Assembly (NCBI RefSeq): GCF_001432305.1
Contig: NZ_KQ483358.1
Coordinates: 124,001-188,000 of the forward strand
Reading direction: 5' to 3'
DNA length: 64,000 nt
Source: Curvibacter sp. PAE-UM
Lineage (GTDB): Bacteria > Pseudomonadota > Gammaproteobacteria > Burkholderiales > Burkholderiaceae_C
Position numbers and translations under genes: made by a program. The first letter of the stretch is position 1; each line of letters begins with the position of its first letter. Below, piece by piece: positions 45,446 through 53,385 of the stretch. The notes beneath the pieces were generated by a model. It was not told the origin of the DNA. It saw only the letters and a program-made list of their open reading frames with translations, and ran no database searches.

Positions 45446-46429
45446 TCAGGGATAGAAGGCCAGCAGGCGGTAACCCGCCACGCGCTCGCCGGCGCCATTG
45501 GTCTTGATGGTCAGCACCAGCGTGGTCTGGGTCTCGGACGCGGCCGGGATCACTCCCGTTTTCACGCCCAGTTCCTCGGGCTGGAACACGCGCCGCATCA
45601 AGGCGTGGTCCAGCGTGTCGGTCAGCGCCAGCTCGACCGCCGGCATGGCCAGATCGATCGGGGCATTGTTCTTGAGTGTCAGGCTGAGGCGGTACAGATC
45701 CCCCTTGACCTTGCTGAAAGCAGAGCTGTCGATCACCACCGACTCGATCTGCCGCAGCGGTGCGATCTGGCAATCCAGCAGCAGACAGGCTTCCTCGATC
45801 AACGGCTTGAGACCGGGTTCCACGACGGCCAGGCGGTCACGTTCGTGGATCAGGAACTGCAGCGCCAGCCCCAGCCCCAGCAGCAGGCAGGCCACCAGCA
45901 GCGTGGCGCGCACCAGCGGACGGTGCCAGCGTGAGGGCTTGGAGGCATTGCGCATGAAGGACAGTTCGGCAGTGGCCGAAGCGCGCGGCACAGACTGCGC
46001 TTCGACCTCGAACACGGGCTCGGCCCGGCCCGCCACCCCATAGGCCGACCCGTCGAGCAGTGGCCCGGGGCCGGAGACCGGCTCCAGCACCGTGTCACCC
46101 GCAGGCTCGTGCAACTCCAGGTCCACGTCGGGGCTTGCGGGCTGGGGGGCGGGCTCTGCCGCGGCTTTTGTTTTCTTTCCGGTCTTGCTGCCCGCCCGGC
46201 GGGCATCGGACGCGATGGCGGCCGCCAAGGTCCCTTCAAAGGGGGCGGCCTCCCGGTCTGGCACGTCTGCGGCGCCGCCCTGCGGCAGCACCGCTTCCTG
46301 CATGTGCGCCGAGGCGTCGAAGATTTCCTCACACTTGCCGCAACGCACCCAGCCTTCGGAAATGCGCAACTGGTCCGGCACGACCTTGAACATCGTCTGG
46401 CAAGCGGGGCAGCGTGTGATCAGGCTCAT
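45446..46429 (-). CDS. Zinc-ribbon and DUF3426 domain membrane protein
   Basis: 327 residues. An N-terminal MJ0042-type zinc ribbon (CPACQTMFKVVPDQLRISEG, then VRCGKCEEIFDA) is followed by an Ala/Pro-rich linker, one membrane helix (ATLLVACLLLGLGLALQFLI near 195) and a C-terminal DUF3426 domain with a beta-sandwich look (YRLSLTLKNNAPIDLAMPAVELALTD). The ribbon is cytoplasmic and the DUF3426 part periplasmic. The function is not known. Its position directly after prmA is conserved in Burkholderiales. Confidence 0.85.
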   Translation of the reverse strand: MSLITRCPACQTMFKVVPDQLRISEGWVRCGKCEEIFDASAHMQEAVLPQGGAADVPDREAAPFEGTLAAAIASDARRAGSKTGKKTKAAAEPAPQPASPDVDLELHEPAGDTVLEPVSGPGPLLDGSAYGVAGRAEPVFEVEAQSVPRASATAELSFMRNASKPSRWHRPLVRATLLVACLLLGLGLALQFLIHERDRLAVVEPGLKPLIEEACLLLDCQIAPLRQIESVVIDSSAFSKVKGDLYRLSLTLKNNAPIDLAMPAVELALTDTLDHALMRRVFQPEELGVKTGVIPAASETQTTLVLTIKTNGAGERVAGYRLLAFYP

Positions 46430-46460
46430 GGGTGCCCGATTGTAGAGCCGTGAACAGGCT

Positions 46461-47345
46461 CTAGAGGGTGGCGGTCATCAGGATCCAGCCGTCTTCGGCA
46501 TCGGTCACGCGGAGTTCGGCGTACGGCGCGTAGGCCAGCTGGAGCTCCTGGGCCTGGCGCTCCAGGATGCCCGCCAGCACGAGCGCACCACCGGGCGCCA
46601 CATGCGAACACAGCAAGGGCGCCAGCACCTTGAGCGGCGTGGCCAGGATATTGGCCAGCACGGTCTGGTAGGTGCCTTGGGCCAACTCGGACTGGCCGGC
46701 GCGGAGTGTCACGCCATTGGCCTCGGCGTTCAGACGGGTCGAATCCACGGCCGCCTCGTCGATGTCCACGGCATCGATCTCGCGGGCGCCGAACTTGGCG
46801 GCACCGATGGCCAGGATGCCCGAGCCGCAACCGTAGTCCAGCACACGACCCAGGCCCTGGGCACCATGGCGGGCAATCCAGCGCAGGCACATGCGGGTCG
46901 TCGGATGGGTGCCGGTACCGAAGGCCAGCCCCGGATCGAGCCGGATGATGGTCTTCGCCTGCGCGGGCGGCTCGTGCCAGGTGGGCACGATCCAGAAATC
47001 GGGGGTGATGTCCACCGGCGCGAACTGCGACTGCGTCAGGCGCACCCAGTCCTGCTCGGGCACCTCGGCCACGCCCAGCAGGCGGCAATCGGTGAAGAAA
47101 TCCTGGGCCTGCAGCAGTACCGCCGCCTCGTCGGCTGCTGCGCGCGTGGGAAAGAGCGCCAGCACGCGCGAGCGCTGCCAGCCCTCGGCGGGCGGCGGCA
47201 TGCCCGGCTCGCCGAACAGGGCCTGCTCGGCGTCGGTCTGGGCATCCGCATCCTCGACGCTGACGCTCAGGGCATCCAACGCGTCCAGCGCCTCGCCCAG
47301 GACCTCAACCCGATCCTGGGGACACAGCAAACGAAGTTCGTACAT
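46461..47345 (-). CDS. prmA: Ribosomal protein L11 methyltransferase
   Basis: 294 residues. N-terminal L11-binding domain, then a class I SAM methyltransferase domain: DPGLAFGTGTHPTTRMCL, motif I VLDYGCGSGILAIGAAKFGA (read in parts) and the LANILATPL segment that corresponds to the NxxxxPL motif. It trimethylates several amino groups of L11. The ATG at 47345 is chosen; the frame goes on into the palindromic repeat upstream. accC lies before it on the same strand, separated by that repeat. Confidence 0.95.
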   Translation of the reverse strand: MYELRLLCPQDRVEVLGEALDALDALSVSVEDADAQTDAEQALFGEPGMPPPAEGWQRSRVLALFPTRAAADEAAVLLQAQDFFTDCRLLGVAEVPEQDWVRLTQSQFAPVDITPDFWIVPTWHEPPAQAKTIIRLDPGLAFGTGTHPTTRMCLRWIARHGAQGLGRVLDYGCGSGILAIGAAKFGAREIDAVDIDEAAVDSTRLNAEANGVTLRAGQSELAQGTYQTVLANILATPLKVLAPLLCSHVAPGGALVLAGILERQAQELQLAYAPYAELRVTDAEDGWILMTATL

Positions 47346-47376
47346 AAAGTGGCGGCGCAGGTTGAAAATTCGCAGG

Positions 47377-47459
47377 CTCCCGTGGAACCGGCTTCGCCGG
47401 GCCACTGGGAGCGTCCCCCTGCCACCGCAGGTTGAGCAGGGGGAAGGCGCGTCAGCGCC
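47377..47459. repeat. Cluster of three palindromes between accC and prmA
   Basis: Three stems follow one another. CTCCCGTGG..CCACTGGGAG (47377-47411) encloses CCGGC-ttc-GCCGG (47388-47400). CCCCCTGC/GCAGGGGG lies at 47415-47422 and 47436-47443. GGCGC-gtca-GCGCC lies at 47446-47459. Such blocks are dispersed in Comamonadaceae intergenic regions. It fills most of the 122-bp gap and would fold in the accBC-prmA transcript. Confidence 0.6.
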
Positions 47460-47467
47460 TCAGGGGG

Positions 47468-48817
47468 TCATCTCTTATGGTGCCGCATCCACTCTTCGAG
47501 GTAGTGGATGTTGGTGCCGCCCGTCATGAACTTGGCATCGGCCATCAGCTCGCGGTGCAGCGGGATGTTGGTGCTGATGCCCTCGACCAGGGTCTCGGCC
47601 AGGGCCGTGCTCATGCGGGCCATGGCCTGCTCGCGCGTGTCACCGTGCGTGATGATCTTGCCGACCATGGAGTCGTAGTTCGGCGGCACGAAGTAGTTGG
47701 TATAGACGTGCGAATCGACACGCACACCCGGGCCGCCCGGCGCGTGCCACATGGTGATGCGGCCCGGCGAGGGCGTGAACTTGTAGGGATCTTCGGCGTT
47801 GATGCGGCACTCGATCGCGTGGCCGCGGATCACGATGTCCTTCTGGGTGAAGGGCAGCCTCTCGCCAGCCGCCACCATGATCTGGGTCTTGACGATGTCC
47901 ACACCCGTGATCATCTCGGTCACCGGGTGTTCCACCTGCACGCGCGTGTTCATCTCGATGAAGTAGAACTCGCCGTTCTCGTAAAGGAACTCGAAGGTGC
48001 CCGCACCACGGTAGCCGATCTTCTTGCAGGCGGCGACGCAGCGCTCGCCCACCTTCTCGATCAGCTTGCGCGGAATGCCGGGCGCCGGCGCTTCCTCGAT
48101 GATCTTCTGGTGACGCCGCTGCATGGAGCAGTCGCGCTCACCCAGGTAGACGGCGTTCTTGTGCTTGTCGGCCAGGATCTGGATCTCCACATGGCGCGGG
48201 TTCTCCAGGAACTTCTCCATATAGACGGCCGGGTTGTTGAAGGCCGCACCGGCCTCAGCCTTGGTCATCTGCACGGCATTGACCAGCGCCGCCTCGGTAT
48301 GCACCACGCGCATGCCGCGCCCACCGCCGCCACCGGCAGCCTTGATGATGACCGGGTAGCCCACGCTCTTGGCGATGCGCTTGATCTGGGTCGGATCGTC
48401 GGGCAGTTCGCCCTCGGAACCCGGCACGCAGGGCACGCCGGCCTTGATCATGGCCTGCTTGGCCGAGACCTTGTCGCCCATGATGCGGATGGACTCGGGG
48501 GTCGGGCCGATGAACTGGAAGCCGCTTTGCTCCACACGTTCGGCAAAGTTGGCGTTCTCGCTGAGGAAGCCATAGCCGGGGTGGATGGCCTCGGCATCCG
48601 TCACCTCGGCGGCCGAGATGATGGCTGGCATGCTGAGGTAGCTCTGGGCCGAAGGCGCCGGGCCGATGCAGACAGCCTCTTCGGCCAGCTTGACGTACTT
48701 GGCTTCGCGGTCGGCCTCGGAATAGACCATCACCGCCTTGATACCCAGCTCGCGGCAGGCGCGCTGGATCCGGAGAGCGATCTCTCCCCGGTTGGCCACC
48801 AGGATCTTCTTGAACAT
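47468..48817 (-). CDS. accC: Acetyl-CoA carboxylase, biotin carboxylase subunit
   Basis: 449 residues of the ATP-grasp carboxylase family. Start [23 protein letters not shown] loop [12 protein letters not shown] near 165; [14 protein letters not shown] near 290, with the catalytic residues. It carboxylates the biotin of AccB with bicarbonate and ATP, the first step of fatty acid synthesis. It follows accB by 12 bp on the same strand. Confidence 0.98.
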   Translation of the reverse strand: MFKKILVANRGEIALRIQRACRELGIKAVMVYSEADREAKYVKLAEEAVCIGPAPSAQSYLSMPAIISAAEVTDAEAIHPGYGFLSENANFAERVEQSGFQFIGPTPESIRIMGDKVSAKQAMIKAGVPCVPGSEGELPDDPTQIKRIAKSVGYPVIIKAAGGGGGRGMRVVHTEAALVNAVQMTKAEAGAAFNNPAVYMEKFLENPRHVEIQILADKHKNAVYLGERDCSMQRRHQKIIEEAPAPGIPRKLIEKVGERCVAACKKIGYRGAGTFEFLYENGEFYFIEMNTRVQVEHPVTEMITGVDIVKTQIMVAAGERLPFTQKDIVIRGHAIECRINAEDPYKFTPSPGRITMWHAPGGPGVRVDSHVYTNYFVPPNYDSMVGKIITHGDTREQAMARMSTALAETLVEGISTNIPLHRELMADAKFMTGGTNIHYLEEWMRHHKR

Positions 48818-48829
48818 GGGGTGACAGCC

Positions 48830-49282
48830 TTATTCGACGATGAACAGGGGCTGTCCGTACTCCACGGCCTGGCCGTTCTCGCACAGGATCTGCGTGATGG
48901 TGCCGGCCTTGTCGGCTTCGATCTCGTTGAGGATCTTCATGGCCTCGATGATGCAGATCGTCTCGCCCTGCTTGACGGCCTGGCCCACTTCCACGAAGGC
49001 CTTGGCGCCGGGCGAGGCCGAGCGGTAGAAGGTGCCGACCATGGGCGACTTGACGGCATGGCCACTGGGGGCCGGCGCAGCAGCTGCCGGAGCCGGTGCG
49101 ACGGCCGGAGCAGCCGCCAGGGGTGCAGGCATGGCCTGTGCCATCGGCATCTGATAGCTCTGAACCATGGCACCGCCACCCTTGACAATACGCACCTTGC
49201 CTTCGGCTTCGGTGATTTCAAGTTCCGACACGTTCGAGTCAGACACCAGATCGATCAGGGTCTTGAGTTTTCGCAAATCCAT
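48830..49282 (-). CDS. accB: Acetyl-CoA carboxylase, biotin carboxyl carrier protein
   Basis: 150 residues. N-terminal [20 protein letters not shown] helix, an Ala/Pro linker (about 47-75) and the biotinyl domain with K116 in [10 protein letters not shown] as the biotin site. The thumb loop [16 protein letters not shown] typical of AccB is present. Start at 49282 rather than 49306. It carries biotin between AccC and the carboxyltransferase AccAD. A 6-bp dyad upstream may be part of control. Confidence 0.97.
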   Translation of the reverse strand: MDLRKLKTLIDLVSDSNVSELEITEAEGKVRIVKGGGAMVQSYQMPMAQAMPAPLAAAPAVAPAPAAAAPAPSGHAVKSPMVGTFYRSASPGAKAFVEVGQAVKQGETICIIEAMKILNEIEADKAGTITQILCENGQAVEYGQPLFIVE

Positions 49283-49313
49283 GGGATCTCCAACATCGTT
49301 ATTCAATGTTGCT

Positions 49314-49331
49314 CCAATTTAGAACAATTGG
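49314..49331. promoter_or_regulatory. Inverted repeat upstream of accB
   Basis: CCAATT (49314-49319) and AATTGG (49326-49331) with a 6-bp spacer, and outer GC/GC matches, centred 40 bp before the accB start. AT-rich within a GC-rich region. It could be an operator or a promoter element of accBC; no known regulator is matched. Confidence 0.35.
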
Positions 49332-49408
49332 TAGCAATTTCCAGCCATCTACGGCGAATTCGATTGCCCGGGCATGGCCGGGCGCCATCATAAGCGATCT
49401 GGCGACCA

Positions 49409-49966
49409 CTATTTCAGTTCGCGCCAGAGCGTCAGATCGCGGGCGGAAAGCTTGCCGATTTTACGGTTCAGGATGCCCCCATCGGCACCGACCAGCACCG
49501 TAAAAGGCAATCCACCCACCTGATTGCCCAGTGTTTTGCTGAGCGTCAGGCCCTCCATTCCCGCCAGGGCCACCGGGAAAGCCAGGGGCTGACGTTGCAG
49601 GAAGGCCTTCACCGGCTCAAGCTTGTCGACGGCAATTCCAACAACTTGCCAGCCTTTGGCCTTGTTTTCTTCAAAGAAAGCGTTCAATAAAGGCAATTCC
49701 TCAACACAGGGCGGGCACCAGGTGGCCCAGAAATTGATCAGCAGGGGGCGCCCACGCAGGCTGCTGAGCGCAAGGCGGGAGCCGGCCGGTGTGTCAAATT
49801 CCAGATCCCAGAGTTGCAGGGCGGTCGCCTGATCCAGCGGTGCCGGCGCATAGCGCCACCAAGCCAGCCCCGCGCCAGCCAGCCCGGCCACGGCTGCCGC
49901 CATGGCATAGAGGGCGCGTCGGCGCTTCGGGGAGTTGCTGCTTTTCTGCTCCACAAAATTCCTCAA
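49409..49966 (-). CDS. TlpA-like periplasmic thioredoxin
   Basis: 185 residues. An N-terminal membrane anchor (ALYAMAAAVAGLAGAGLAWW) follows a basic stretch, then a thioredoxin fold of the TlpA/ResA type with W-C-P-P-C in INFWATWCPPCVEELP and the cis-proline loop GGLPFTVLVG. It reduces disulfides in periplasmic proteins, often cytochrome c cysteines. TTG start at 49966 overlaps the stop of the upstream hypothetical gene (TTGA); a GTG at 49954 is an alternative. The accBC promoter region lies directly after it. Confidence 0.88.
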   Translation of the reverse strand: MRNFVEQKSSNSPKRRRALYAMAAAVAGLAGAGLAWWRYAPAPLDQATALQLWDLEFDTPAGSRLALSSLRGRPLLINFWATWCPPCVEELPLLNAFFEENKAKGWQVVGIAVDKLEPVKAFLQRQPLAFPVALAGMEGLTLSKTLGNQVGGLPFTVLVGADGGILNRKIGKLSARDLTLWRELK

Positions 49967-50556
49967 CGGTTTTCTACTTCACTCAAAAGTCGCCGTACCG
50001 CCGACAAATCCCCACGTGGCGTACGGTTCTTGCTGTCACGCAGCAGGGCGCCGCGCAGATCGTCCAGGTCATGGACCATCAAATGTACCCCGATCGTCTC
50101 ACCCAGTTCGCGGCAAGGGGCATGGAAGCTCAGGGCTTCGACGGGCTCCCGGTGCAGGCCGGTCACGGTGCGCGGCTGGTAGGCCACGCCCTGGTCGATC
50201 AGTTCGATCTCGGCCGACTTCTCGTCCTCACAGAACAGCTGGAGATAGATATCGGACAGGCGCGTCGCCGTGCCATGCCAGACCGCCCCGCTCAGATGCG
50301 GCCGGAAGCGCTCCAGCCGCTCCATCCAGAGCAGGGCCAGTCGGCGCAGGGCCTGCAGCTCGGCCGGCTGGGTGTCGGCACAGAACAGCGCAATGTATTC
50401 GCGCACCGCATCCTCGACTGCATCGTTGTCGGGCAAGGGCGCGCGCTGCGGCAGGCCCAACTGCTTCACGGCACGGCGCTTGGCCGGGCCGTACTCCAGG
50501 CCCTCGTCCACCACCATCTGGGCCGCAACCGCGGCAATTTCTTCCTGAACATTCAC
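49963..50556 (-). CDS. Conserved hypothetical protein next to mpl
   Basis: 197 residues from a GTG at 50556; a TTG at 50583 would add nine residues. Mostly helical and acidic, with no signal peptide or membrane segment. Recognisable stretches are VQEEIAAVAAQMVVDEGLEYG, RRLALLWMERLERFRPHLSGAVWHGTA and DIYLQLFCEDEKSAEIELID. The last two recall the palm of a nucleotidyltransferase-like fold, but I see no clear GS motif, so no activity is claimed. It is divergent from mpl (67 bp) and coupled to the TlpA gene. Confidence 0.75.
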   Translation of the reverse strand: MNVQEEIAAVAAQMVVDEGLEYGPAKRRAVKQLGLPQRAPLPDNDAVEDAVREYIALFCADTQPAELQALRRLALLWMERLERFRPHLSGAVWHGTATRLSDIYLQLFCEDEKSAEIELIDQGVAYQPRTVTGLHREPVEALSFHAPCRELGETIGVHLMVHDLDDLRGALLRDSKNRTPRGDLSAVRRLLSEVENR

Positions 50557-50623
50557 AGGCCGGATTGTGCTCCTCGAGCCCAATCCCCACAGTGGCCGCA
50601 GGACCAGACCCTAGAATCGCCCG

Positions 50624-52015
50624 ATGCATATTCATATCCTCGGCATCTGCGGCACCTTCATGGGGGGACTGGCCGCCCTCGCCCGCGAGGCGGGCCACAA
50701 GGTCACCGGCTGCGATGCCGGCGTCTACCCGCCCATGAGCGACCAGCTGCGGGCGCTGGGCATCGACCTGATCGAAGGCTTCGGTGCCGAGCAGATGAGC
50801 CTGCAGCCCGACATGTACGTGATCGGCAACGTCGTCAGCCGCGCCCGCACGGCCGACGGCAGCCCGAAGTTTCCGCTGATGGAAGCCATCCTGGAAGCCG
50901 GCGTGCCCTACACCAGCGGCCCGCAATGGCTGGCGGAGCACGTGCTGCAGGGCCGCCATGTGCTGGCCGTGGCCGGTACCCACGGCAAGACCACCACCAC
51001 CTCCATGCTGGCCTGGATCCTGGAAGTGGCGGGTCGCCAGCCCGGTTTTCTGGTTGGCGGTGTGCCCATGAATTTCGGCATCTCGGCCCGGCTGGGTGGC
51101 CCAGTTGCAGCTGGCCAGCGGCCGCTGTTCGTGATCGAAGCTGACGAATACGACACTGCCTTCTTCGACAAGCGCAGCAAGTTCGTGCACTACCGCCCGC
51201 GCACCGCCATCCTGAACAACCTGGAGTTCGACCACGCCGACATCTTCGATGACCTGGCCGCCATCGAGCGCCAGTTCCATCACCTGGTGCGCACGGTGCC
51301 GGGCTCGGGCCGGGTCGTGGTCAACGGGCTGGAAGAAAGCCTGACGCGCGTGCTGAACGCCGGCTGCTGGAGCGAGCAACGCAGCTTCGGCGCAGCGGTC
51401 AGCGACTTCAGCGCGCGCGGCGAACCCCATGACTTCGAGGTGCAGCAGCAGGGTCGGCCGGTGGCCCGCGTGCAGTGGGCGCTGACCGGCGTGCACAACC
51501 AGCTCAACGCGCTGGCCGCCATCGCCGCGGCCGAACACGTGGGTGTGGCGCCGGAGGTGGCAGCGCGCGCCCTGGCGGACTTCCAGAACGTCAAACGCCG
51601 CATGGAAGTGCGCGGCACGGTCAAGGGCATCACCGTCTACGACGACTTCGCCCACCACCCCACGGCCATCCGCACCACCGTGGACGGCCTGCGTCGCAAG
51701 GTCGGGCCGCAAGCGCGCATCCTGGCCGTCTTCGAGCCGCGCAGCAACACCATGAAGCTCGGCACCATGAAGGCCCAGCTGCCCTGGAGCCTGGAAGACA
51801 CCGACCTGGCCTTCTGCCACGGCGGCGGGCTGGGCTGGGACGCGCGCGAGGCGCTGGCCCCCATGGGCGCACGCGCCCAGGTGGCCGACAGCATCGATGA
51901 ACTGGTGCAGCAGGTGGTCGCCGCGGCCCGCCCGGGCGACCACATCCTGTGCATGAGCAATGGCGGCTTCGGTGGCGTGCACCAGAAGCTGCTTGAATCG
52001 CTACAAAAAACGTAG
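50624..52015 (+). CDS. mpl: UDP-MurNAc:L-Ala-gamma-D-Glu-meso-DAP ligase Mpl
   Basis: 463 residues of the Mur ligase family. N-terminal Rossmann part (IHILGICGTFMGGLAALAR), P-loop AGTHGKTTTTSMLAWIL near 117, YDDFAHHPTAIR near 340. MHIHILGICGTFMG is the Mpl rather than MurC signature. It ligates recycled tripeptide to UDP-MurNAc, the step that follows AmpD in murein recycling. It converges on aroG with a 21-bp gap. Confidence 0.96.
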   Translation: MHIHILGICGTFMGGLAALAREAGHKVTGCDAGVYPPMSDQLRALGIDLIEGFGAEQMSLQPDMYVIGNVVSRARTADGSPKFPLMEAILEAGVPYTSGPQWLAEHVLQGRHVLAVAGTHGKTTTTSMLAWILEVAGRQPGFLVGGVPMNFGISARLGGPVAAGQRPLFVIEADEYDTAFFDKRSKFVHYRPRTAILNNLEFDHADIFDDLAAIERQFHHLVRTVPGSGRVVVNGLEESLTRVLNAGCWSEQRSFGAAVSDFSARGEPHDFEVQQQGRPVARVQWALTGVHNQLNALAAIAAAEHVGVAPEVAARALADFQNVKRRMEVRGTVKGITVYDDFAHHPTAIRTTVDGLRRKVGPQARILAVFEPRSNTMKLGTMKAQLPWSLEDTDLAFCHGGGLGWDAREALAPMGARAQVADSIDELVQQVVAAARPGDHILCMSNGGFGGVHQKLLESLQKT

Positions 52016-52036
52016 CACCTCAAGCCAGCGCGGCAT

Positions 52037-53164
52037 TCAGCGCGAGCGCCGTGCCTTCACTGCGTCGGACAAGACCTGCAGGGCCTGGATGGAATCGTCC
52101 CAGCCCAGGCAGGCGTCGGTGATGCTCTTGCCGTACTCCAGCTTGCCTGCATCGTCCTTGCCCGGCGTGAACTTCTGCGCGCCGGCGTTGAGGTGGCTCT
52201 CGACCATCACGCCGAAGATGCTGCGTGAACCGCCAGCGATCTGCTGGCCGATGTCGCGCGCCACCTCCAGCTGCTTTTCGTGCTGCTTGCTGCTGTTGGC
52301 GTGGCTGCAGTCCACCATCAGCGTGGCGGGCAGCTTGGCGGCCTCCAGCTCCTTGCAGGACGCGGCCACGCTGGCCGCGTCATAGTTCGGGGCCTTCCCG
52401 CCGCGCAGGATGACGTGGCAATCCTTGTTGCCATTGGTCTGCACGATGGCGACCTTGCCGTTCTTGTGCACTGACAGGAAGTGGTGGCCGCGTGCTGCCG
52501 CCTGGATGGCGTCGGTGGCGATGCGGATGTTGCCGTCGGTACCGTTCTTGAAACCGATCGGCGCGCTCAGACCCGAGGCCAGCTCGCGGTGCACCTGGCT
52601 TTCCGTGGTGCGGGCACCGATGGCGCCCCAGGCGATCAGGTCGCCGATGTACTGCGGCGAGATCACGTCCAGGAACTCGCTGCCGGCCGGCAGGCCCAGG
52701 CGATTGATCTCGATCAGCAGCTGGCGCGCGATGCGCAGGCCCTCGTCGATGCGGTAGCTCTCATCCAGGTAGGGGTCGTTAATCAGGCCCTTCCAGCCCA
52801 CGGTGGTGCGCGGCTTCTCGAAGTAGACGCGCATCACGATCTCCAGCGTGTCCTTGTACTTCTCGCGCTGCTCCTTCAGACGACGCGCGTACTCCACCGC
52901 GGCGGCCGGGTCGTGGATGGAGCAGGGACCGATGATGACCAGCAGGCGGTCGTCCTTGCCGGCCATGATGTTGTGGATGGCGTGGCGCGTGTGGGAGATC
53001 AGGCTCTCCACGGGCGTGCCGCTGATGGGGAAAAAACGGATGAGATGTTCGGGCGGGGGCAACACGGTGATGTCCTTGATGCGTTGATCGTCGGTGCGGC
53101 TGGTCTTGTCACCGGGATGCGCATACCAGGCGTCGGTGCTGGTCGCGGGGGCTTGGGTCGTCAT
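52037..53164 (-). CDS. aroG: 3-deoxy-7-phosphoheptulonate (DAHP) synthase, AroG type
   Basis: 375 residues, class I-alpha DAHP synthase. It joins phosphoenolpyruvate and erythrose 4-phosphate in the first step of the shikimate pathway. LLVIIGPCSIHDP near 90, the GKDDRLL region, GARTTESQVHRELASG and LMVDCSHANSSK give the PEP site and metal ligands. Start MTTQAPATS at 53164 behind AAGGAGA. The 5' leader encodes an aromatic-rich peptide followed by a terminator, so expression is probably set by attenuation on Phe/Tyr/Trp supply in addition to enzyme feedback. Confidence 0.96.
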   Translation of the reverse strand: MTTQAPATSTDAWYAHPGDKTSRTDDQRIKDITVLPPPEHLIRFFPISGTPVESLISHTRHAIHNIMAGKDDRLLVIIGPCSIHDPAAAVEYARRLKEQREKYKDTLEIVMRVYFEKPRTTVGWKGLINDPYLDESYRIDEGLRIARQLLIEINRLGLPAGSEFLDVISPQYIGDLIAWGAIGARTTESQVHRELASGLSAPIGFKNGTDGNIRIATDAIQAAARGHHFLSVHKNGKVAIVQTNGNKDCHVILRGGKAPNYDAASVAASCKELEAAKLPATLMVDCSHANSSKQHEKQLEVARDIGQQIAGGSRSIFGVMVESHLNAGAQKFTPGKDDAGKLEYGKSITDACLGWDDSIQALQVLSDAVKARRSR

Positions 53165-53204
53165 CGTGTCTCTCCTTGAACTGGTTTGAAATCTGTGGAC
53201 GGGC

Positions 53205-53232
53205 AAAAAAAAACCGCCGGCGGGGCCGGCGG
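53205..53232 (-). terminator. Attenuator terminator in the aroG leader
   Basis: On the minus strand GCCGGC-type arms CCGCCGGC (53232-53225) and GCCGGCGG (53221-53214) form a perfect 8-bp stem with a 3-nt loop, followed by nine T (53213-53205). It lies 40 bp before the aroG start and after the leader peptide, with no gene ending between, so it serves aroG rather than an upstream gene. An upstream segment CTGGCGG (53286-53280), inside the leader peptide frame, can pair with CCGCCGG of the first arm as antiterminator. Confidence 0.85.
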
Positions 53233-53266
53233 GTTTTGGAATTCGGTACGTTTCTTCAGGGTACGT

Positions 53267-53338
53267 TCAGAACTCTCTTCCGCCAGCGGCGCTTGAGAAC
53301 CAAAAGTAGCCAAAAAAGTAGGAACGGGTCGAAACCAT
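53267..53338 (-). CDS. Aromatic-rich leader peptide of aroG
   Basis: 23 codons, MVSTRSYFFGYFWF then SSAAGGREF. Codons 7-14 read Tyr-Phe-Phe-Gly-Tyr-Phe-Trp-Phe, seven aromatic residues in eight, all products of the pathway that aroG begins. The antiterminator segment starts in codons 18-20, just after the aromatic run, so a ribosome waiting for aromatic aminoacyl-tRNA would leave it free. The classic terminator follows the stop by 34 nt. No Shine-Dalgarno is seen; a -10-like TATATT (53351-53346) would start transcription about 1 nt before the ATG, so translation may be leaderless. Too short for usual gene finders. Confidence 0.82.
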   Translation of the reverse strand: MVSTRSYFFGYFWFSSAAGGREF

Positions 53339-53385
53339 GGCGTTCAATATAGCACAGGAAATGGCGGGGCCTGCGGCAGCCGGGC

